From positions 1,440,054-1,504,053 of the forward strand of contig JAAOMT010000602.1 of assembly GCA_016748015.1 (NCBI GenBank): a stretch of 64,000 nucleotides of DNA, written 5' to 3'. How positions within the stretch are numbered: position 1 is the stretch's first letter; the number at the start of each line of letters is the position of its first letter. Of the stretch, positions 44,459 through 55,218 are shown piece after piece. Made by a program: the position numbers and the translations under genes. The notes below the pieces were generated by a model that saw only the letters and a program-made list of their open reading frames with translations, had not been told where the DNA came from and did no database searches. Source of the stretch: Geosiphon pyriformis. Its lineage: Eukaryota > Glomeromycota > Glomeromycetes > Archaeosporales > Geosiphonaceae.

Positions 44459-45429
44459 ATTACCTTTCTAAGATTATTACTGTGCTATATTATGGATGAA
44501 TAGTTTGTATTATTTTTATGATTCTTTTTGCTAAATTCTTAAACCATAACAGTGTCTGTTCCATCTTATTCTTTATTTTTTCAATTTGTGAGTTGTTTAT
44601 TTTTTCCCATTGGTTGATGGTTATTGTTTCTATGTTTAAGTGTAACAATACTTCTGGGTAGTTTTGAAATATAGTATGTAGTCAATAAATAATTCTAATG
44701 TGTAATGTCAAATTTGTTTTCTTTCTAATAATGTCTTCAATGTTCTGGATTATTTTTTGATTAAAGATTCTCTTGGATTTGTCAAGATATAACTTCTGAA
44801 TATCTACTTTTCATCCCAATTGATAGTAGCAGTATAGTATTAGAAGTTGGTCTATCCATTTGTTTTAATTTTCTTTTGCCAGTTCTTTTGTTGGAACTGT
44901 GATGGTTATCTTTCCAAAAGTGTTCTTTACTTTTTCTACTATTTTATCCGACCAGTTTATTGATTGTTTTTGTGGTTGTTGGTATGATGTACTTTTCTCT
45001 TTTTGTTTGGTGTTTTGATAACAGATTGTTTGGTTGTTGACAATAATTTCCATGTTTACTTGCTGTTGACTTAAAGCCTGAAACAACTGTTGAGCTAAAG
45101 TGTGAATGTGGTCTGGTATTTCCATTTTTCTTTGTTGCTTTTGTCACGTATACTGTGTCTTTATATACTCTTTTGGTTATTCAATTGGATGTATTTGGTT
45201 CAATAATTATGATTGATTCCAGATCTTATGAAATCTCATCTGGTTGAATTAGTATTCTCTGTACTTCTAACTGTAGAATATTACTGGTGGATGATGATAC
45301 TGTATGATAATATAGTTTTAATTGATCACTATGTACTGCTTTGGCTAAAATTTTGTTGTCCCATCTTAATTTATAAGCTTCATTTCCAAGAATTTCTTTT
45401 ATGTGAAATGGTCTATCCCATTTGGAGTC

Positions 45430-46343
45430 AAATTTTCTACTCCATTGTTTTTTGGCTTTGGTATGATATAAGAGTACTTTATCTCCAATCTTGAATTCAA
45501 CTGGTTTATCTAGTAGTTGGTTATCATGTCTTTCTTTTTGTGACTTTTGAATGTTGTCAGCTGCTCTTTGTTATTTGTTTTCTAGTGTCTCCATTAAGTC
45601 ATATATTCTTCTTAGCAATGTTCTTTAAAAATTCTCTTTTGTTATTAGTTCTGTTGGATATGTTTTAACTTTTATCTCAACTGGTAATGTTACTGTTTTA
45701 CTATATACTAATTCAAATAGTGTTGCTTGTGTAGTATCTTGCTTTATTGTTTGATAAGCAAATAATACTGATGGTATAAACAAATCCCATTCATCTTGAT
45801 TTTTTTGGCTGATCTTGGCTATTGTTTCACACAATGTTCTGTTGAATCTTTCAACTAACTCATTTGTTTGTAGATAATATGGTAATGATAATGGTCTTTT
45901 AATTCCAAATTTTTGACTTAGTTCTGCTAATGTTTTATTTACAAAGTGAGTTTCTTGATCTGTAATAGCTTTTTTGGACATCCATGTTGGCAAATCAAAT
46001 TTTGATGAATGAATTCAGCAATGGATTCTGCATCTGCTCTTTGAATGGCTTTTGCTTCTGGCTATTTAGTAAGATAATTTACATCTACTGCAATATATTT
46101 GTTGTCTCTACTAGTAATTATTAGTGGTCTGACTAAATCAATTCCAATGTGATTAAATGGTTGTCTTACTTTGATCAGTCTCAATAGTTCACTGGGTCTT
46201 GTTTTTCCTCTTTTCTGACAAGCATCACAATTTTGAAAATATTGTATGATGTCTAAATACATAAATGGCCAATAATATCTTTTTCTGGTTCTTTCTATGG
46301 TTGCTTCTTTATGAAAATGTTCTGCTGTTAGATCTGAATACAT
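45430..46343 (-). pseudogene. Integrase of element A2
   Basis: The zinc region and first core part (46343-46062) read 'AEHFHKEATIERTRKRYYW', 'CDACQK' and 'HIGIDLVRPL' (first catalytic Asp). The second part (45993-45625) reads 'AITDQETHFVN' (second Asp), 'YYLQTNELVERFNRTLCE' (catalytic Glu) and 'LFIPSVLFAYQT'. The two parts are in different frames, so an indel lies between about 46062 and 45993. The C-terminal domain 'KPVEFKIGDKVLLYHTKAK' follows (about 45510-45450). D, D and E are all present. Confidence 0.85.
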
Positions 46344-46739
46344 GTTGAATAATATTATCTATTTTTCTGGTTTTGTAATTACTCTGGTTGGTTGATCTGG
46401 ATTTTTTTTTTCTGGTAAAGTATGTTTTGATGATTGATAAAATATTTTGATTGTTGTTTTATGTTGTTTTGTTTTTTTTGAGATAAATTCTTCTTGAACA
46501 ATTGGGTATTTATATAGTATTGGAATTGTTGATATTTTTGTGTATTTATCTTTTGTTATATTTTTGTTGAATTGGTTTGATTTTGGATTGAGATGTTCAG
46601 ATTTGTTTCATTTATAACAAACCATCAGCATTTCTATTGTCTTTTCTTTTTTTATAATATATGGTATAAGTATATAATAAGAGTGCTATTTTTCATCTTA
46701 ATTGTCATCCATCTCCAAACTTTTGTTTTTAGAGTGATG

Positions 46740-48024
46740 TCAATTTTTTGTGATCTGTATACACATCAAATTTCTGGCTTAAGTATTTACTCTATTTTAT
46801 AACTGCCTAATATATAGCTAAGTGCTCTAATTCTGATGTTCCATAGTTCTTTTTTGCTGGAATTAAACCTTGGCTGGCATATGCTACTGAATGATTTCTT
46901 TTATCTGGTTCTCTCTAAGATAATACCACTTCCAATGCTTGGTCTAATGCATCAATGATAATAATGAATGGTTTGTTGTAATCTGAATAGATCAGTACCA
47001 GAGCTTGTATAAGCTTTTTTTTTAAAATATCAAAAGCTTCTTATTGTATTTCAGTCTATTCATATTTTACATTTTTGGTTTGGAGATAATTAAGTAGTTG
47101 GGCTATTTTAGAAAAGTTCTTAATGAAGCATCAATAATAGTCTGCAAATCCCAAAAATGATTTCAATTCAGTCATGTTGGTTGAAACTGGAAAGTTTTTT
47201 ACTATTTTTATCTTTTTTATATTAATTTTGATACTGTTTTTGCTTATAATATGTCTTAAAAATTTTAGCTCTGTTTTGCCAAAAAAGTATTTGGTAGCAT
47301 TTAACTTTAGTCCTGCTTGTTATAGCCTTTTGAACACTTGCTGTAAATGATGCAGATGATCATCAAATGTCTTGGAGAACACATTGATGTCATCTAGATA
47401 AATGATTACTGATTTTTACAATAAGCTGGTGTATACAATTTCCATTAGTCATTGGAACATGACTGGTATATTTGTTAAGCTGAATGGCATAACTTCAAAT
47501 TCAAAATTTCTCTTTCTTGTAGTGAACATCATTTTCTCTTTGTTGGCTGAATTCATGGCTACTTGCCAGTAACCACTATCTAGATCTAATGTCGAGAACC
47601 ATTTATTTTCTCTAAAAGCATCAAATAGCTCTTGGATCTGTGGAGTTGGATAGCTATTTCTATGAGTGACTCCATTGAGTTTTCTATAGTCTACATAAAA
47701 TCGAATTTTTCTATTCTTCTTATAGACCAGTACCACTGGTGATGACCATAAGCTTATTAATAACTGAATTAGCCTGTTGTCCAGCATCCAATTGATTTCT
47801 TGATGGATGATCTCATGGCTTGCTAGTAGTACTCTGTATGCTCTTTGTTTGATTGGCATTGCATCTCCAGTTTTGATCTGATGCTGAATAATATCAGTTC
47901 TGCCAAATTCATTCTCACTTGCAAAAATGTCCTTCAAATTGTTGAGCAACATCTTGAGTTGCATACATTGTAGTGAGTCTAAGTTTTTTATGTTTATTTG
48001 TTCCAATTGTTCTGGTTGAAGCAA
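46740..48024 (-). pseudogene. Reverse transcriptase and RNase H of element A2
   Basis: The RT from 48024 to 47449 is open for 191 codons: 'LQPEQLEQINIKNLDSL' (shared with A1), 'IKQRAYRVLLASHE', 'SSPVVLVYKKNRKIRFYVDYRKLN', 'FSTLDLDSGYWQVAMN' and 'EFEVMPFSLTNIP'. After a stop comes the intact catalytic box 'VIIYLDDINVFSKTF' (about 47410-47366). RNase H follows in broken form ('VAYASQGLIPAKKNYGTSELEHLA' in pieces, about 46900-46830). The RT is better kept than most domains here. Confidence 0.87.
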
Positions 48025-48399
48025 ATAATATTCATTTCATCTATATATTGTTTGTAATGTAATATCAACATATCTACAAAGCTGTAGAAAATCTGAAATG
48101 GGGTTTGGTGATTGGTTTTCTATTTCTGTGCTTAAATATCCAATAATAGTTCTCTTCAATAGTTCAATAATATTTTCTGTGTTATTGTAGATGAGAATTT
48201 TGATATGACTATAATTTTTTGCTGGTATGTGAATATTGATGAGTTCAATCTTTTCTGATTCACAAAGATTTGATTCAGCTTCAAAAATCTGGTTTTGATT
48301 CTTCACTTTTCTTTCTATTGCTAACATGTACTGGTCATATGGTAGAATGAAAATTGATTAACGGATTGAGATAATTTCTCTTTTGTCAACAACTTCTTT

Positions 48400-48860
48400 T
48401 TTTACTATATTAACTGGTATGTCTATTCTACCTGTTGATTTGAATCCTTGTATTCTTCTTGCTGTTATTCCTAACTCTTCTTATTTTCTCACTAAAACTA
48501 ACTAAGCTACTTTAATCAGAGACAGGAATATTGCCTGTGCTATTTTTTTGTTTGGCTCTATGATATAGGCTTTTTTTGAGTCATTTTGTAGCATTGTGAT
48601 AATATTTCCTACATATCCTGTGTCAATTATTTCTTCTTTTATATTTATCCTTTTCTTCACTAAATTACTCCTAGATGCTAACTAAACTATTATCATTGCT
48701 GGTATTTTCATGGCAATTTTCAGATCAATGCAGATGTGCAAATGTGGTTCCAATTTAATGGCATCTTTTTCTGAATACCTTAAATCAAACTTAGCATCAG
48801 TATTATGCACATGTTTTGGCATGATATCTTTATTGTTGTTACTATACCATCTGAGTTTCT
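48400..48860 (-). pseudogene. dUTPase-like domain of element A2
   Basis: Motif 1 'AKFDLRYSE' (about 48795), motif 2 'ASRSNLVKK' (about 48675), motif 3 'EEIIDTGYVGNII' (about 48622, catalytic Asp and Tyr kept), motif 4 'KKIAQAIFL' (about 48550) and motif 5 'RRIQGFKSTGR' (about 48450) occur in the right order and spacing for a trimeric dUTPase subunit of about 140 residues. Three stops (before motif 2, after motif 4, and before motif 5) are single-base C-to-T type changes. It lies in frame between the Cys-rich domain and RT, so it was part of the polyprotein. Confidence 0.83.
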
Positions 48861-48989
48861 GTTTCTTGGAAAGATTAGGAAGCATGATGTATGTTTTGGG
48901 GTTTGAATTGGAATCTGAATTGCTATTATTTTCCTTGCCATATTGAGCAGAACTGGAACCATTGTTTTCATTGTTATTGTTGTTGGAGT

Positions 48990-49660
48990 TTGAATTGGGA
49001 TTGTAAATTGATTCCAATTCTGATGTGCAGCTGCTAATTGGTTTTTCTTCCTCTGAGATTATGTAGATCATGCATGGTGGTAGATTGTAAATGAGATCAT
49101 ATTCATTACAATATTGGAAGTCACAGGGAATTAGGCAGTGTTGACACAGTCAAATATTCAACTGTTCCAAACATTGCTCTTGTTCTTTTCTTGTGAGCAT
49201 TAATTCTTGGTAGTGTTTATAAAATTGTTTTGGATTCAGAAAATTTATGATGGGCTCTGGGTCCCAGTTAAGTTCTATGGATTCTAAAGAGTTATTTTTG
49301 ATTGCTTTTATTTCTTTGGACAATGTTTTTTCAATTTTGGTGAGTGTCATATGCCATATTTTATCATCATCATGTGGACAACTGTTCAGATATTTGACTG
49401 CTCATCTCCAAGCAGCTTCAATAAGAGTCTTTTTTCTTATTCAGTTGCTTATTAAAATTGTGTATTGGCACAATTCATTACACGTTCCTCCATGTTTTGG
49501 AATGTTATTTCATATTCCTTCATTTAGAAGAGTTTCTCCACAAGCCAAGCATAATTCATTATTCCATTTTTCCACTCATTTTGGCCTTCCAAAGCATTCA
49601 AAGATGCATGGATGGCAATAAAACTTAGTTGTCATTGGATATTCTTCATTGTCACTACAG
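48990..49660 (-). pseudogene. Cys-rich domain of element A2
   Basis: In frame between protease and dUTPase. Cys pattern in order: 'FYCHPCIFECFG', 'LCLACGETL', 'TCNELCQYTILIS', then after about 90 residues 'LCQHCLIPCDFQYCNEYDL'. Element C has the same order with the same spacing style. Probably a zinc-binding domain of unknown role. The last part is followed by a Ser/Asn-rich spacer ('NSNSNNNNNENNGSSS') leading into dUTPase motif 1. Confidence 0.7.
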
Positions 49661-50159
49661 CATACATCTATTGACAACAATTTCTTGTCATAATTGATAC
49701 ACACTAGTTTAAGTTGGTGATAGTTAGACAAATGTAATGAAGTATAGGTGTATAGAATATAAGTGGTGGTTTGGGCTGTTTTTTCTTCCTTTCCTTTCCT
49801 TTTTTTTTTGTTATTCTCTTCTTACTCCCAAATTGGTAGCTTGTCCTGGTTGTTGTTAGTTTCCCAGGTTTGATTGGTATTTTAAGTAAGCTCCTCTCTT
49901 TGTTTTCTCTTTCCCTTGTTGTCTCAAGAAAGTATTGATAGTAGTTTGTTGTGGTCATCATCAGCCCAGAAAACTTGATATGCTTCTCAGGTGGGTTTTT
50001 CTTTTTTGTTATCAAACTCAATGAGTAGTGCTGGCATGTTAATAGTCTTGAAATGGTCACATGTGGCTGATACACATATGTGTTGACTGTTCTGACTAAG
50101 TTGAAGCTCTTGTGTGTTCCAATCAAGCATTACATTGGTTTTGGACAGCCAATCATTAC

Positions 50160-50760
50160 CAACAAGTGCTTAGTATTGAGTGGTTTTCATAACTAATACC
50201 TTGATTAGTATTATGATGCCATTTATTTCTATAGGAAGGTCATCAATCTTGCTGATTGGAGTTTTGGTCACTTCATCTGCAGTGATGATTCTTGTGCTGG
50301 CAGCTCAATCAACTTGGTAACCTAATTGGTCTATGAGTTGTTTTGTGATAATATTGCCAGTTGATCTACTATCTAAGATCAGTTTGATGAAGTGGCCATC
50401 AACTTTGGCATCAGTGTACATCACAGTAATGGGTTTTTTTTTGAGAGTGGCTTCACTAAACAAGGAGACTTCTGATGGTTCATCGATTTCAAAGGAAAAT
50501 ATAGCTGCAAGTGACTCATTTTTTATAATGGTGGCTGGTAAAATGTTACTAATAAGTGTTGATTGTTGGTTGAATTCTAGGTTATTGGGTTGGGCATCTT
50601 CTGGAGTAACTAGGAGACTTAAATAGTATTGGAAATTCAGGTTTTGGGCATACCCAATTTCCAAATTCTGAGAACATAATCTTAATTGTTGCATAGAAAA
50701 GCTGGCAATCAGTTGGTGAACAATCATTGTCGATCTCCAATTTTGAGTAACTTTCAATCT
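50160..50760 (-). pseudogene. Aspartic protease of element A2
   Basis: The active site reads 'IKLILDSRSTGNIIT', with DSR at 50365-50373 in place of DSG, then 'GYQVDWAASTRIITADEVTKTP' in the flap region and 'YALVGNDWLSKTN'-type text (with a converted stop) near 50160. The region from 50757 to 50305 is free of stops for 150 codons. The Gly-to-Arg change is a single G-to-A step and would be expected to kill the protease. Confidence 0.82.
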
Positions 50761-50929
50761 AGGGTTTCTTAATGTTATCTGAGCTGAGTTTGGTGGCAGT
50801 GTTTAAACCTGTTGTGGTTAATAGATTACTTATGACTGTAATTGATATATTACTTGTGGCTGCGATTGATATATTACCAGTATTGGCATTTGATAAGTTG
50901 GGATTTGATAAAGTAATTGCTGCATCATT

Positions 50930-52811
50930 GGCAGGTAAGTGAGTTGATATTGATCTTGATTTGAGTAATAATTTGGAGTTTAAAATCTGCAATCAGGGTT
51001 TCAATATTGATTTCCTGATCATAGATTATTATTATAAAATTGACAATTGGCTCTAATGTAATCTTGTTTATCACAGTTGTGGCAGATATGCGTCTCTTGC
51101 TGTCATGGCTGATTGGTTGATGAAAATAGACATGATTGGGTTTGGAAACAATTGACATTTTCTTGATTATTGTGTTATTATGGCAGTTGATAAATTGCCT
51201 AATGATTATTAGCTAAGTATCTCTTGATTTTCTGATTGATGAAATTATTGATTTGTTTCAATTTGGAATCCAAGTCAGATAATTTATTCATTACTAGATT
51301 TACAGCTTGAACATGATTAGCTTTGAGTTCAGTTAATTCAAAATCTCGGGCATAGGTGACTATGGCTTAAAGAGTGGCTGAATGTAATGAACATACGTGT
51401 TGTAAAATGCTATTGCACAGGCCACGAATGAACTAGTTGAGAATCTGTGGCTCTGTAAAATATGCAGTGTTAATTGCTTGAATTTGGCACAAGACTTTAT
51501 GAAAGTATCCTAGATAGATTGTGACTGCTTTAGTATTATTTTGTTTGATTATGGTAAAAGTATTGGCTAAGTGATTAATACTATTATTATTGCTAAAATA
51601 TTTCAAGAATTCAGTTTTGAATTGTTGAACAATTTGTGGTGAGGTGGCTAAACTTTGATACCAGGAATTGGTAGTTTCTTTAAGGAAGTATGAGATTGTC
51701 TGTAGAGTTCTTGTATCATCCCAATTATTGGCAATAATGGCCTTGGTGACATCATTAATTCATGCTTGGGCATTGTTTTCTTTATCAGTAAAGTTTTCTA
51801 ACCTAGCAATTGGTGCATAAGCCATTGGTTATTGTACTGGTGGTTGTTGAAGTTGTTGTTGTGGCTGTTAAAGCAGCTGCTGTGGTTGTTGAAGTAATAC
51901 TTGTAGCTGTTGAATCTGCTAGTATGGTTGTTGTAGTGGCTGGCCAATCAATTTAACTGGTAGTTAATCAATAACAATAACTGGAGGTAAGTTTTGCTGA
52001 TTAATTAAATCAGAGTTTTGATTGTTCTGATTTTGTGGTGTTTGAATATTCAGAGTTTCAATTTCTGGATTTTCTAAATTTGGGTTTTTCTGAGTTTGAA
52101 GATTTGGGGTTTCAATTTTCGGGTTTTTCAGGATTGAGTTTTGGTAAGTAAATTTCTGATCCTTACTTTTTTTTTCTTCTGATTCCATTACTTTTCATGA
52201 ATTTGTGGTTCCGAAATCTAATTGAGATAGCAGTGATTGAAATCCTAATGGCATTGGTAATCACAATTTAAATCCTTCAAAGTATTTGCCATATGGTCTT
52301 AATAACTCTGCTCTTTTTTGTTTACTTTGAAATAAGAATCATCCAAAGATTGATGTCACATTTGATGTGGATGTGTTTGCTGAAAAGATATTGATGGCAC
52401 TTTTTGGAATATAATGGTATGATGAATTGGTTGGGAATTTAACTCTGGTTTTTTTTTAAGTGGATGGTTGTATCTTTTTGAATGTTACTGCTGGTGTTTG
52501 CAATCTTTTTTTGCCTTTGTTTGCATAGGTAATAGAAAATTGTTGTTGGGTGTACTTTTCAATGGTTTAATTGATTTCCCTGATGATTGGTGCAAAACTG
52601 TAGTTTCTTGGTAAGCTGAAATATTGAAACAATTCTGTATAGAAATTTTCTCTTGCAGATTCAATGTTAACTATTCTTCCTAAGCAGTCTGTAATTTTAT
52701 TGTTGACATAAAAGTTAAAGGCTGATTCTGCTGGGAAATAGTTATTGTTTAATTCTAATTGTTGGCTGTACTGTTGAAACAAAGATTTGACAAATCTTAA
52801 ATGGTTTGCTC
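50930..52811 (-). pseudogene. Gag of element A2 (5' end missing)
   Basis: The N-terminal domain carries 'YFPAESAFNFYVNNKI', matching 'CCPAESALTYYINARI' of element B. A Pro/Gln/Asn-rich central spacer follows (52188-51960), then the Gag core with 'LQTISYFLKETTNSWYQSL' and 'FKTEFLKYFSNNN', typical of the retrotransposon gag family. The knuckle is 'CHNCDKQDYIRANC' (about 51080), with His changed to Tyr. The first codons are lost at the junction with LTR B; an ATG at 52824 lies inside the LTR and is not the true start. Confidence 0.82.
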
Positions 52812-53579
52812 TATTATAGTTCAAAAATTTAATAGGAATTATAAATAATATAAATTAGCCAATCATGAAATAGCACAGCAACAATTTATAAAAAGAAATA
52901 ATTTACAAATAACAGCAAGCACTATTGTGTAATAGCAGTAAGCACTATTTAGAAATAATGAAAATAGACCATTACAAAACATTATTTTGTAAAACAATAA
53001 TTATATATATATACAATAGTTTTTAATGATGAAAAAAAAAACAGTTTTAACTAGAAGCAACAAATATCTAAATATAATCTTATTCAAAAAAAAATTAATA
53101 AAAATAATAATTGAATGAACATCACAATTACAAGATTAACAATAGAATTCACATATCTTTTCTAGTGAATGAAACTATCATTCCATCTTTAAACTCTTTA
53201 GAAAAAAATTACTGATCAAGATTATTCACATGGTTACTAATTAAATTGAAAAAGCTTATTATATACTTAGAGAAATCACAAAAAGGCCATTAACATTTTA
53301 TGTTTTTAGATTAGAAAAACACATTAAACAATTGCAAAGATAGTCTCAGAAAAGACCTTAAACAGCAGGTAGATTTCAGATTAGTCTTTGAAAAAAAATA
53401 CACAACATACAAAAACAACTAGAATTAAAAAGAAGACTTACATCACAACATCAAAAGAAAACCTTCAATACATTATTATTAATATCTAACACATAAAATT
53501 GAAGAACTCATGAGAGATTGATTGTAATTAAAATGGGAGATTAACAATTAAAATATACCAAAAAAACACTTTCATAACA
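52812..53579 (+). repeat. 5' LTR of element B (B family)
   Basis: Starts TATTATAGTTCAAAAATTTA (decayed TGTTATGGTTTAAGAATTTA, compare the solo LTR at 44551) and ends CTTTCATAACA, 768 bp. It contains about two 23-bp U3 repeat units (52914-52960) and TATATATATA near 52993. It inserts into, and cuts off, the 5' end of A2 gag. Confidence 0.8.
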
Positions 53580-53581
53580 TT

Positions 53582-53597
53582 TGGTGAACTTTACGAG
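53582..53597 (+). other. Putative primer-binding site of element B
   Basis: TGGTGAACTTTACGAG lies two bases after the LTR end. A start with TGG, complementary to the CCA end of a tRNA, is standard for Gypsy elements. Element C has TGGTGCTCTCTC at the same distance. Confidence 0.6.
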
Positions 53598-53661
53598 AAA
53601 AGAAAATCAAAAAAAAAATAATAATTAACAATAATTTATTGCTAAAAAGAAAGAAACAAAA

Positions 53662-54199
53662 GTGGCGACAAAAGCTCTTAACCTCACTATTGTTGAATTC
53701 TGTTGTGTCCTTTATTTACAACATCAAAGTAATTTTGAATTACTAGAAGGGTGTTGTCCAGCAGAATCTGCTCTCACTTATTATATCAATGCCAGAATAA
53801 ATTACCACATAAGAAAAGAAGAAGAATCACATGATGCAAAACTTGAATTGTATAAAAAATTATCACAATACACTACAAAGGAAGTAGCAGTAATAGCCAT
53901 GACTATTGTCAAAATCCATCACAAAATTGAGCAATATGTCAACAAAAATTTTCTAATATCCACAGGAAACATTAGGGAACGTGCCAACAAAGCCAAAAAA
54001 AATTTAGAAACTAATCAAAAAAGTAACCAGCAAAAATTAAGAACACCCACCCAAATGCCTAAGAAAAATGTCATGCAATTAGTAAAGAAACAATGCCTTT
54101 ATTTGTCAGAAGAAAAAACTTATCATTTTTTCCCAGATAATAAAATCCAACTCTTATTAGAAACTGCATCATCATTTACATCAACCCCACAAACACTGA
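53662..54199 (+). pseudogene. Gag N-terminal part of element B, cut by element C
   Basis: About 180 codons, open without stops. It contains 'GCCPAESALTYYINARINYHI', which corresponds to the N-terminal Gag domain of A2. The frame begins at GTG in the context AAAGTG; there is no ATG for about 78 codons although the conserved domain lies before the first ATG. The frame runs straight into the LTR of element C at 54200, so the last residues of the open frame are encoded by the LTR. The rest of element B should lie beyond the right end of the window, after element C. Confidence 0.72.
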
Positions 54200-55173
54200 T
54201 GTTATCAGACAAAATTAGAGATATTGTTTAGCATGAAATTACCCTTATAAATCTTATCATTAATTAGCATATATTATCATTTCAAATTATCACTTATTAC
54301 ATTAGCAAAATGTCCGAAATTATCATTTAATTAATAATCCAATTTGTACATAACACAAATGTAACCTAAGTGCGATGATCAATCATGCAATACCCCGAAA
54401 TATGTAACATTTAAAAGTTCACCAAAATTTGTAGAAATTTGCCAAAATAATTGATAGTTCACCAAAATATCTAATAGTTTGCAGAAATAACTTGTAGTTT
54501 GCCGAAATGTATTTTTAGTTCAGCAAAATTGTAGAAAAGAGCAAAGTTCAAGTTCATAGAATAGTGTTATGATAAGTTGTATAAAAGAAAAGCTTCTCTC
54601 TTCAAGAAAATATATCTTACTTTAGATTTATTACTTAGAACTATTTCTACACACACAAAAAGAAATAAATATCAAATAATTCAAAAAACCAAATTTTTTA
54701 ATTATTGCACTTGGAAAATTCCCAAAACCCAACTAATGTTTTGAAATTGATTAGCTACCAATTTCAGTAAAACTGTTAGTGACTCCAAGTCTGGATAGAA
54801 AATATTTCCCTTGACAGAATTCTATTTCTTTTATTTTCTTTCTTTTATTTTTTTATTATAATCATTAGAGTAGCCTACAGATGAGATTCCTGTAGAAGAG
54901 TTGACTTTTACAGCAAAGTAACTACACATTTTTAGTGAGCTTCCAGATGAGCAATTCCTGGGAAAAAGTTGACATTTACTACAACGTAACTATACGAAGC
55001 AACTGGTACAGAATTGGCCATTCTACTTATAAGCCCAGCAGTTCAAATTATAAGAGATAATTTGAAGATAAAAATTCAGTTATTGGAGGTTCAAACACTT
55101 CTTATAGTCATGAATTAATAGCATTACAACAAACATACAAGAGCTAAAATGAGACCAAAAACCTCCAGTAACA
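54200..55173 (+). repeat. 5' LTR of element C
   Basis: Starts TGTTATCAGACAAAATTAGA and ends CCAGTAACA, 974 bp. U3 has a run of imperfect 23-24 bp units (TAGTTCACCAAAATATCTAA type) at about 54415-54535. TATA box TATAAAAG at 54580-54587. It is very similar to the 3' LTR (63087 onward), from which it differs mainly by transitions, plus a 24-bp stretch near 54795 absent from the 3' LTR. Confidence 0.93.
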
Positions 55174-55175
55174 TT

Positions 55176-55191
55176 TGGTGCTCTCTCACAG
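55176..55191 (+). other. Putative primer-binding site of element C
   Basis: TGGTGCTCTCTCACAG begins two bases after the LTR end, fitting a tRNA 3' end that reads ...GAGCACCA. The tRNA species cannot be named without the tRNA set of this genome. Confidence 0.65.
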
Positions 55192-55218
55192 AAACAACAC
55201 AGCAAAAACAACTTCAAA

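Larger units (their letters stand above)
43834..44551 (-). repeat. Solo LTR, B family, inserted in ORF3 of A2
   Basis: Minus-strand LTR starting TGTTATGGTTTAAG (44551) and ending CCTGTAACA (43834), flanked by GTGT at 43830-43833 and GTGT at 44552-44555, a 4-bp target duplication. It contains a 20-N gap (44134-44153). It matches the LTR at 52.8-53.6 kb, for instance in the block 'ACCATTAACATT..GTGTTT..AGATTAGA.AAACACAT'. There is no internal element sequence. It splits the ORF3 frame of A2. Confidence 0.88.
43768..45125 (-). pseudogene. ORF3 of element A2 (conserved accessory ORF), split by LTR
   Basis: ATG at 45125 ('MEIPDHIHTLAQQLF'), TAA at 43770-43768. The frame is interrupted by two point stops (TAA after 'AKEN', and one after 'YYQLG') and by the solo LTR. 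Leaving out the 718-bp LTR and one GTGT copy gives 212 codons including the stop, with the frame kept across the insertion site; A1 has 210. Conserved parts: the N-terminal 'IPxxIxxLxQQLFQAL', the middle 'IIYWLHTIF', and the 'ITINQWEKINNSQ' stretch. No signal peptide, membrane segment or known motif. Function unknown; its place after integrase is where some elements carry env or other accessory genes. Confidence 0.78.
43755..52811 (-). mobile_element. Ty3/Gypsy element A2, dUTPase-bearing
   Basis: The minus-strand order is Gag, protease, Cys-rich domain, dUTPase, RT, RNase H, integrase, ORF3, polypurine tract and truncated 3' LTR. Gag to RT (52811 to about 47450) stays in one frame, so this family seems to make Gag-Pol without a frameshift signal. 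The 5' LTR and the start of gag are missing because an LTR of element B begins at 52812. Stops are numerous but mostly at converted Trp, Gln and Arg codons. Confidence 0.88.

Noticed and set aside
52567-52824. ATG at 52824 as the start of A2 gag
   Set aside because: The first codons lie inside the inserted B-family LTR that begins at 52812, so the true start of gag is missing.
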